Below are positions 56,613 through 64,000 of a stretch of 64,000 bases of DNA, in pieces. Positions within the stretch are counted from its first letter, which is position 1. The number at the start of each line of letters is the position of its first letter. Source of the stretch: Chrysemys picta bellii. Its lineage: Eukaryota; Chordata; Testudines; Emydidae. The DNA lies in assembly GCF_011386835.1 (NCBI RefSeq), contig NC_088799.1, positions 71,939,302-72,003,301 on the forward strand, given 5' to 3'. Made by a program: the position numbers and the translations under genes. The notes under the pieces are model-generated. The model worked only from the letters and a program-made list of their open reading frames with translations, searched no databases and was not told where the DNA came from.

Positions 56613-58021
56613 TGTATATTAAAGATCTATTGAACTGTTACACTCTCCAGATATTTGGGTCTGACCCAAAACCTATTAATGTCAATAGGAGTCTTTCCAC
56701 TGACTTCAGTGGGTTTTGGATCTGGTCTTTAAATTTACAAATCCATGAATGATTCAGCATGAGACTCAATCTGCAAAGATGGAAATAAACAAAGATGTTA
56801 TAAAGATCACAGGGAAAGCAATGAGTTAATGAGCTCACTCCCTTGTCATCCCTTCCTTTGTTTTTTCAATATTTAGATTATTTTAAATATATTTCTAAGG
56901 TCTCAAAAACAGTGTCACATTTCATCCATTCTCTAAAAGTCTACGCAAAGGTGATTCACCCCATAAACATTATGTACACATCTGCAGATTAAATATCTAT
57001 CAGTGAGAACTTGATTTGCTTGTAATTAATGTTACACTATTTGAAAACATGGTTAATGTAATTTGTAACTGGGAGCTTGATTCATTACTAGGATGAACAC
57101 GAGCAGGATTCCTTGGTTCAGGTTGCCTTTACTACTGTTATCAATCTTTACACTTCCATGCTTGTTCCTTTATTAGATTAGTCAGTAAACCCCAATGAAG
57201 GCAGTTGTTGAGAATTTTTTTTTCTGCTAAGAGAATTAGCTTACTAGTTCTAGTTTTCTCATTTATTTGACAAAACAAACAGTTTAACCCTCTGAGCTCT
57301 TTTGAATAAACCTTGCAAAGTTTTGGAGTAGACCTTTATTTATTGCTCCTGAGCCTTCTCAGAACATATAAATAAAGCAAATATTCGGAATATTATTCTG
57401 AATCACTTATACCAATCAAATTCATCTATACCAGACCATGTTGGCAGAGACATTCATTAAAGAGATCAAAAGTAACACTTTACAGAGGAATATTTGCAAC
57501 TTTGCACTTTGTACTGCAGGACAGATCTGAAAGATGATCTTAATCCAGAGCATTTGTTTGCATTGTACTTTCTTGTAAATGCCTCAGCCAGTCAGTTAAC
57601 ATGCTTGCCTAATATGTCCTCTAAATTAATTAATTTAACAATGTGATTGGCATCATCAGTACAAGTTTCCCTTGGATGGTTGTATTAGTCTTAGAGATGT
57701 CTTTGGTACAAGTGGACATTTGTCCAATTATACCACCAACTCTACAAGGAGACAGTGCCTTCTTTCAGAGGAAATTAGATGTAGTTGCAGAAGTTATGTT
57801 TCACCAGGCCCATATGTAACAGTAGAGGGGCCCTGGCCTTAAACAGTTTTAGATTAGGCCCCACATGGGTAAACACTAGTATTGGGAAATTGTGATGCTA
57901 TAACATAAAACAGCTAAAAAGAGGCAGGATGGTCTTGAGGTGAAGGCACTGGACAGGGTTTCAGGAGATCTGGTATCAGTTCTCTCAGGAGATCTGATGT
58001 CAGTGTGAAGGAAATCACTTA
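56613..58021. other. Unique DNA with an old repeat remnant
   Basis: No gene is seen. At about 56660-56725, the order CCAAAACC, ATGTCAATAGGAGTCTTTCCAC, TGACTTCAGTGGGTTTTGG is a partly palindromic old repeat. A short duplication (CAGGAGATCTGGTATCAGT, then CAGGAGATCTGATGTCAGT) lies at about 57962-58002. Confidence 0.5.
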
Positions 58022-58357
58022 GATGCTGATTCAGCAAGGTACTTAAGCATACGTCTAACATTAATCAAGTGTCAAGTATCAGAGGGGTAGCTGTGTTAGT
58101 CTGGATCTGTAAAAAGCAAGAAAGAGTTTGTGGCACCTTATAGACTAACAGACGTATTGGAACATAAGCTTTCGTGGATGACGAAGACGCATGCGTCTGA
58201 CGAAGTGGGTATTCACCCACGAAAGCTTATGCTCCAATATGTCTATTAGTCTATAAGGTGCCACAAGACTGTTGCTTTTTATTAATCAAGTGAGTAGTCA
58301 GTTACTTACATGCTTAACATCGGGCATATGCTTAAGTACCTTGCAGAATTGGGGCCT
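58022..58357. repeat. Old palindromic repeat, split by a PLE hairpin
   Basis: The left part GATTCAGCAAGGTACTTAAGC and the right part GCTTAAGTACCTTGCAGAATTG are reverse complements. This gives a palindromic, MITE-like repeat with the insert at 58072-58280 near its centre. Remnants of the same family are at about 2180-2290 and 62430-62515. Confidence 0.7.
58060..58292. mobile_element. Hairpin PLE fragment with 12-bp TSD
   Basis: The insert at 58072-58280 is a PLE 3' end in fold-back form. The 50 bases at 58128-58177 are reverse-complementary, with few mismatches, to 58217-58266. The centre is the palindrome GACGCATGCGTC (58186-58197). The minus arm ends outwardly in TCAGAGGGGTAGCTGTG and the plus arm in GTTGCTTTTT. 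ATTAATCAAGTG on both sides (58060-58071 and 58281-58292) is the target duplication, so the inverted pair came in as one unit. Confidence 0.9.
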
Positions 58358-60459
58358 TAATCAATCTGTGCCTTCCATACTTGGAACTCCCACTGACTGC
58401 TAGGTCAACGTGAATGGCCCATTGTGTCTATGCTTTTGACTAATCATGTGTCTAAGCATCTCTTCCTTTTTCCTTCTCCCTCCTGACAAATCCGTAAATG
58501 TGGTCTCAATCCTTTAAAACATGAAAATCCACAGAAACTCCTTGAAGAAGAGAGTTCAGCCCTAGTGCAGGAGGGGAGGGGAATTTGGTAGAAAAATGAT
58601 AATCTGTCTATAGATTTTCAAAATTACCCTATCAAGTTTAATAATTATATCCATGCTGTAGAATTTTATAAGATGATAAAGTTATAGGACAGTCTAATTC
58701 TCTGTTAAATTCTATAGGTTTTTAGATTAATTTCTATCGATTTCATCTCTTGTAAATTCTATAGGACCACAAAGGAACCCAATTTCTGCTAATTTATGAT
58801 TTGGAAATATATATTTATGATTTATAAGAAAGCTTAATGATTTATGCTATAGTAAAATCCTTCTAACAATTTATTCTTTTCAACCTAACTATGAAAGCAG
58901 TTTAAAAATAAATTATAAGCATATTTGTTATTCCCTCCTGAGTGATTTTCAGGATAAAGTTGTCCAAAGCGAGGTTTGTGTGGAAGACTTTAATGAGTGG
59001 CTAGATTTTCCCAACACTTATATAACGCAGATGTCATTCCAATGCCTTTGGAAAACAGTTTTCATCACAGGTATGTATTTTTTCTATCTTATAACAAGAA
59101 AACAAACATTTATAAATTAAGGAATCCTTTACCTGAAACATTACATATCAGATGTAATTTGCGGGGTTCTGAGGAAAGTAAGATTCAATTTGGTCTAACA
59201 TCTGGATCTTGTTATTTCAATAGCTTTCCCTCAGTGGCAGAAACATGGTCTAATATGCACCTTCTGTCATTTTTATTAGTTTAGTTGTTTATTGGGAAAA
59301 ATACCTTTTTCTGGTATTATACTTCTATGGCACAAATCTTCAAGATGTTCCAACAGTGCATAGACTCGGAAGGTTACATGGTATTAAAGTCCTGAGATAC
59401 AAATAGTTGTCTAAACATCCAACTTTAAAGCAATATGCTTCCTGCCTCAATTTAGGACAAATGCAACTATTTATGTTTGATGTTGCACAAGAAATTCACA
59501 TGAAAGCTGGAACAACATATATAAGTGAGAATAAAATATTCCTCAAAGAATATTGTTAACATGTGGATGTGTGATTATTAATTTGTTTCTCCAGAAGTTT
59601 GTACAGTTGCCTTTTTAGCCAGCCTTTGAATGATTCACTCCCCATATTAGGAAGGCTTCTTCAGGTTTTACCTTCAGTGGTATCCCTCTTTGGCTTTATT
59701 TGTTTCAAGAAATTTTACACCACCTGATACTGTATATAGCATGTTACAGATATGATATTAGACTGCCAGAAAAATGATCAGCAATGGTTTGTGCTCTTAT
59801 TGCTACCATAACAAAGTTGACACCTTTTTGTGCTTATCAGTATAACTACATGGATTATTATTAATAATAATAATAGTAGAGATAAACATGCAAGGTCAGA
59901 TCCTCAGCTGGTTTAAATTGATGTAGCTCTATTGAGATATGGGCAACAATTTTTAAAACAAAGATTTAATTTTTTTTTACTATTAAATTGAATTCTAATT
60001 AATCCTAAATACTGGTGAGGTTTATTTTCATGTAAGGAACATTTTGGATTGGGGAGTGGGCACAGGATGTTTTAGGTGTACGGCAATTGAATTTGGAACG
60101 TTTTGCTTCTAGGTTCCCAATTTGAAAGCAGCCATTTCAGCAATTAACCAAAACTGCTGCCAGCTGATGGCAATTTGGCATGTATCTGCAACATGTAAAC
60201 CAACAGAGCATTTGGAATCCTTGATTACAGTCCTAGTAGAAAGTCCAAAGATTGAAAGGGGATGGGAAAAGAACAGATTCTCACACATCTAAGTTGTATC
60301 TCCAATTCAGGGTAGAAGTGAATTGATGGAGGAAGCAGTAGGGTTAGCTTGTACCTACACTTGTCCTATTCAGGTGATATTCAGCCATCAGAGAGAGAAC
60401 TCTGGAAAGTCCCTGTGTCATTGAGTTGCCATAGTTCTGCTACACAGGAGGAGGAGGGA
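58358..60459. other. Unique AT-rich DNA, no gene seen
   Basis: No exon is supported. An old remnant GGTCAGATCCTCAGCTGGTTTAAATTG lies at about 59894-59920. Confidence 0.5.
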
Positions 60460-60693
60460 TTTAGTGTGTCTAAATGACCGTCAGAAGATATGATATGAAC
60501 TAGCTTTGATCTAGCCAGTGGCAGCAGCAAAGACTAGCTTCCTGAGTACACTCTTGCCCTGGGAATGTACTCAAGTGATACTAGCGTGGATATACCTTCA
60601 CATGCTGCAACCACACCTCCTTATTGCAGTATAGACAAAACCTTAGAGTGGACATAGAATCATAAAATGTAGGAGTGAAAGGGACCTTGAGGG
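60460..60693. repeat. Degraded MITE and CR1-tail remnants
   Basis: TAGTGTGTCTAAATGACC at the left and TTGCAGTATAGACAAAACCTTAGAG at the right (about 60625-60650) look like ends of a TCTACACT-type MITE. ATAGAATCATAAAATGTAGG, then AAAGGGACCTTGA (60654-60690), matches a CR1 tail in minus orientation. Both are weak. Confidence 0.35.
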
Positions 60694-61334
60694 TATGCTA
60701 CACACCAATGTAAGATAAACCCACCAATTGTGCTTGTTTGGCTTTCCTTCCCTGCTAAGCAGAGGATCTTTACACTTCCCTTTGACTTTCTCTTGCTCCT
60801 TATGTATTTAATGAATCTCCTTTTATTGAGCCTCTATTTAATGAGCATATTTTTATGTCTCTTGTTAGGTGTAACTCATCATGTGCCTTAGCCTTTCCAA
60901 TTTAGTCTCTACGTGCTTGTGCTATTCCTTTGTATTCCTCCTTAACAATTCATCCATGTTCCCACTTTTTGTAGGATTTATTTTATAATTTTCAGGTCTC
61001 TAAATTGTTCCTGATGGAGCCATATAGACTCTTACTATTCTTCCTATCATGCACTCCTGGGATGGCTTGTGTGTTAGCTCCACATAGCTCAGCACAGGGG
61101 GGTGAGGACTTTAGTAATGCACAGCAGGCCACTAAATCCGTTGTGATGTGTATTAAGAAAGCACAGCTACTATGAAGGAACTGCCAACCTACTCTGCAAC
61201 TGACTCACAGGTTGATAGGTCAGATCTTTCCCTGCTCTCCTCAGAAAAGCTTGTTTATTCTGGTTTGGGGGAAATGATGGATATGATGATGAATTTCACT
61301 CTGGATGAATAGAAGACTTTGAACTCTAGGTCCA
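60694..61334. other. Unique DNA, nothing recognised
   Basis: No exon or repeat is recognised. Confidence 0.5.
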
Positions 61335-61580
61335 GAGGAAGGACGGCCCAGTAGTTAGGATGCCAGATGTGGAAGAACCAGGTTGAATTCACTGCTCTGC
61401 CACAGATTTCTTGTGTAACTTTGGGCAAGTCACTTCATCTCTCTGTTCCCTACCTCTGAAATTGGGATAATAGTACTTCCCTATCTCATGGGGGTCTTGT
61501 GAGTATAGCTACATTAAAAATGGTGAGGTGTTCAGATACTATGGAAGTGGAGGGGGGGCTTATAAATACCTTAGATAGAC
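61335..61580 (+). repeat. MIR-like CORE-SINE
   Basis: GAACCAGGTTGAATTCA (B-box-like), then CACAGATTTCTTGTGTAACTTTGGGCAAGTCACTTC, CTCTCTGTTCCC, TGGGATAATAGTACTTCC, TTGTGAGTATA and ATACTATGGAAGTGG follow the MIR core and tail in order. The tRNA-like head is eroded. It is an ancient, inactive insertion. Confidence 0.8.
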
Positions 61581-63403
61581 AGGGCTGGATATTAAAGTAC
61601 TAAGTATTAAAGTGAGTATTAAAAATTCACTAACAAAATTTAAAGAAATACTTTGGAGAGGCCCCTAATCTTAGATATATTCCCTACCCCACATACCAAT
61701 AGCAGACTTTTCTGAAGAGATGCAACAATGGATGTTGCCTTCCTAAGAGTATTATCTAGCCCTTTGTAATCTTTGCTACACATGATAATTATTAGTAGTC
61801 ATTTATTTATATAACACCTTTTGTCAGTCTCAAAGCACTTTACATAATTACAAACTCTCTCTTTTGCTGTCTCTAGGGGTCACTTCACTTCACTCAACAC
61901 TAAAATACAGGCACTTCAGGGGAGGCACGCATCAGTCACAACAGCCCCAGCAATGCTACAAAATAGTTGCAGTAAGAAGAAGTAAAAAAACAAAAATAAA
62001 AAACCGTTAGCCAGCTAAAGCGGCAGGGGAGTTTAGATAGGCAGAAATGTTACATTTATTACTATGTGTTTAAGTGCCAACAATTGACTGCATACGGCTT
62101 GAAAAGGCTTGTAATCTGAAAGACTGACATATTACAGACAAGATGCCCTTGGGAACCCAAAGGAGATCTCTTTCATGGCTAGGATTCCAGGAAAGGTTTT
62201 CTTACTCCAGTGAAAAGTGCCAGAGTATCTTTATCACATTTACCTCTCTCCCCAAAAACGACAACCGCACTCCCCTACTAACATGCTGCAGCAGCATCAA
62301 TTCAGCTCTACTTCTGAAAGAAGCTAGCCCTAGGCTGAATCACAACTTCCTACAACAGGGTGCCATTGTTTGGAGCACTTCCATCTAAGTACTAACCAGA
62401 CCTGACCCACATCTTGTGATATTTAATGTCCCTGTTCAGCAAGATACTGAAGCACATGCCTAACTTGAAGCACATGCGCATCCCCAGTTAAGTCAGTAGG
62501 GCCTCACACACTGATCTGAGGCACTGAATGGAATAGCTGAAGTTGATATAGTCATTAGATGTTCCATCAAACAAAGATTTAGATATATTTACTACTTATA
62601 CGGAAAGGTTTTCTGATTCAGAATGTATTTCAGTCTATAGTAACTCACACGAGAACAGTACCAGAACCAAAGGCTGCTGGTTAGTCTAATCTTTAAACAG
62701 CTTCCACTCAAAGAGAAAGCTGATTGTTTAATGTTAATAGTGGCATATAACAAATGGGAAAGTTGAAAGCAGCAGAATATGCGAACGTAACATGGAGGAA
62801 CACTGGGTATAATTAAGTATAAGAATGTTGTGATCAAACTAACACTGCCAGAAAGGAGCCTTTTTTAAATTTAGCTTTGGAAAAAAAAAAAAAGATTTTT
62901 CATTTTAAGAAACTGGCTTCAAGAAAGACATCTTGCATTACTGATATTTTATCTGCCATGTCAACAAAAGGATAGGTGACAATTTTAATGAAAGAAAAAA
63001 ACATAAGCCTTACTGAAGAGATTGTTTTAGCAGTACAAATAAGTTCAGAAAGTATTAAACTTATAATAATAGATACTTATTTTTCTTTTTAAATTGGAAT
63101 AAAGGAAACATGTAACTAAAGATTTTTAAACAAATCATAACACAGAGATGTTGAGATTGATTTTATAAAAGAAAAGCAAATATGTGTAAAGTTATTTTTT
63201 CTGATCTAGCTAGCTATCAATTTTATTTGGTTTCCTTATTAAATTAAATAAATGCTCATGTAAGAACCTAGACTGATGGCTGTGAAGACTTAGGTAATAT
63301 CTTTATGGATATGAAATATATAATACATGTTGCAGTTTTCACCCCAGCAAAGAGTTTGCTTGAAGGGACTATTTCTGCAGTATGAGGGTAATAAAGTTTC
63401 TAA
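61581..63403. other. Unique AT-rich DNA, no gene seen
   Basis: No exon is supported. At about 62430-62515, CAGCAAGATACTGAAGCACATGCC and neighbouring sequence are a remnant of the palindromic repeat also seen at 58.0 kb. Confidence 0.5.
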
Positions 63404-64000
63404 GGTTTCAGAGTAGCAGCCGTGTTAGTCTGTATCCGCAAAAAGAACAGGAGTACTTGTGGCACCTTAGAGACTAACAAATTTATTAGAGCATAAGCTT
63501 TCGTGGACTACAGCCCACTTCTTCAGAGGCATATAGAGTGGAATAAATATTGAGGAGATATATATACACACATACAGAGAGCATAAACAGGTGGGAGTTG
63601 TCTTACCAACTTTGAGAGGCCAATGAAGTAAGAGAAAAAAAACTTTTGAAGTGATAATCAAGATAGCCCAGTACAGACAGTTTGATAAGAAGTGTGAGAA
63701 TACTTACAAGGGGAGATAGATTCAATGTTTGTAATGGCTCAGCAATTCCCAGTCCTTATTCAATCCTGAGTTGATTGTGTCTAGTTTGCATATCAATTCC
63801 AGCTCAGCAGTCTCTCGTTGGAGTCTCGTTGGCCAAACCGGACAGTCTCTACGCAAAAGAATTAATGGACACAAATCTGACATCAGGAATCATAATACTC
63901 AAAAACCAGTGGGAGAACACTTTAACCTGTCTGGTCATTCAATGTCAGACCTGCGGTGGCTATCTTACAACAGAAAAACTTCAAAAACAGACTCCAACGA
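63404..64000. mobile_element. Inverted PLE insertion, cut by the window end
   Basis: The minus-oriented PLE 3' end (63404-63826) starts outwardly with GGTTTCAGAGTAGCAGCCG and covers the 3' UTR and the last codons of the endonuclease. At 63826-63829 it switches to a plus-oriented copy, which resumes at the YIGQTG codons (GGCCAAACCGGACAG) and continues to the window end. The nine bases TCTCGTTGG occur at 63813-63821 and again at the junction (63824-63832). The structure parallels the insertion at 20.47-22.70 kb, but the break is at another place. A base deletion at about 63954 shifts the plus-strand frame. Confidence 0.88.

Overview
This window looks like vertebrate nuclear DNA, most probably from a turtle. 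The evidence is its repeats. There are many CR1 LINE fragments, including 3' ends with an ATTCTATGAT-type tail. There is a tRNA-derived SINE with a CR1-like tail. There are several copies of a Penelope-like element (PLE) with a YIDD reverse transcriptase and a GIY-YIG endonuclease. Short-TSD LTR elements, hAT transposons and degraded MIR-like CORE-SINEs complete the set. No complete host gene, rRNA or functional tRNA gene is visible. The unique DNA is AT-rich, full of stops, and reads as intergenic or intronic.

Layout. 0-10 kb: unique DNA with two CR1 3' fragments (about 0.98-1.85 kb minus, 5.9-6.86 kb plus), the second broken by a hAT-type MITE. 10.9-12 kb: a solo LTR with 5-bp TSD, itself hit by a hairpin PLE fragment. 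15.3-17.5 kb: a CR1 3' end, a truncated endogenous retrovirus (env remnant plus 3' LTR, minus strand) and a PLE-type tail. 17.77-19.27 kb: a GC-rich hAT-type element with a near-perfect 8-bp TSD. 20.46-22.71 kb: a PLE insertion in an inverted-repeat arrangement inside one TSD. 27.6-28.3 kb: a CR1 split by a hAT MITE. 33.1-35.9 kb: an LTR-like block, a PLE tail with 12-bp TSD, and a hAT element with about 570-bp terminal inverted arms and an exact 8-bp TSD. 40.0-41.6 kb: a second solo LTR of the 10.9 kb family, then a GC-rich hAT-type MITE. 46.3 kb: a MITE. 50.15-51.07 kb: a GC-rich solo LTR with a 6 x 40 bp minisatellite. 51.5-55.2 kb: a younger CR1 nested in an older CR1, followed by the SINE. 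58.0-58.4 kb: a hairpin PLE fragment nested in an old palindromic repeat. 63.4-64 kb: another inverted PLE that runs off the window.

No operon-like or multi-gene system is present. The most unusual pattern is that four PLE-derived insertions share an inverted (fold-back) architecture with different junctions, and three of the four are bounded by direct repeats. Also notable are the long-armed hAT element, a template-switch hairpin inside a CR1 copy and one weak candidate terminal exon on the minus strand near 28.5 kb. All family assignments come from reading the sequence and general knowledge; no database search was possible.
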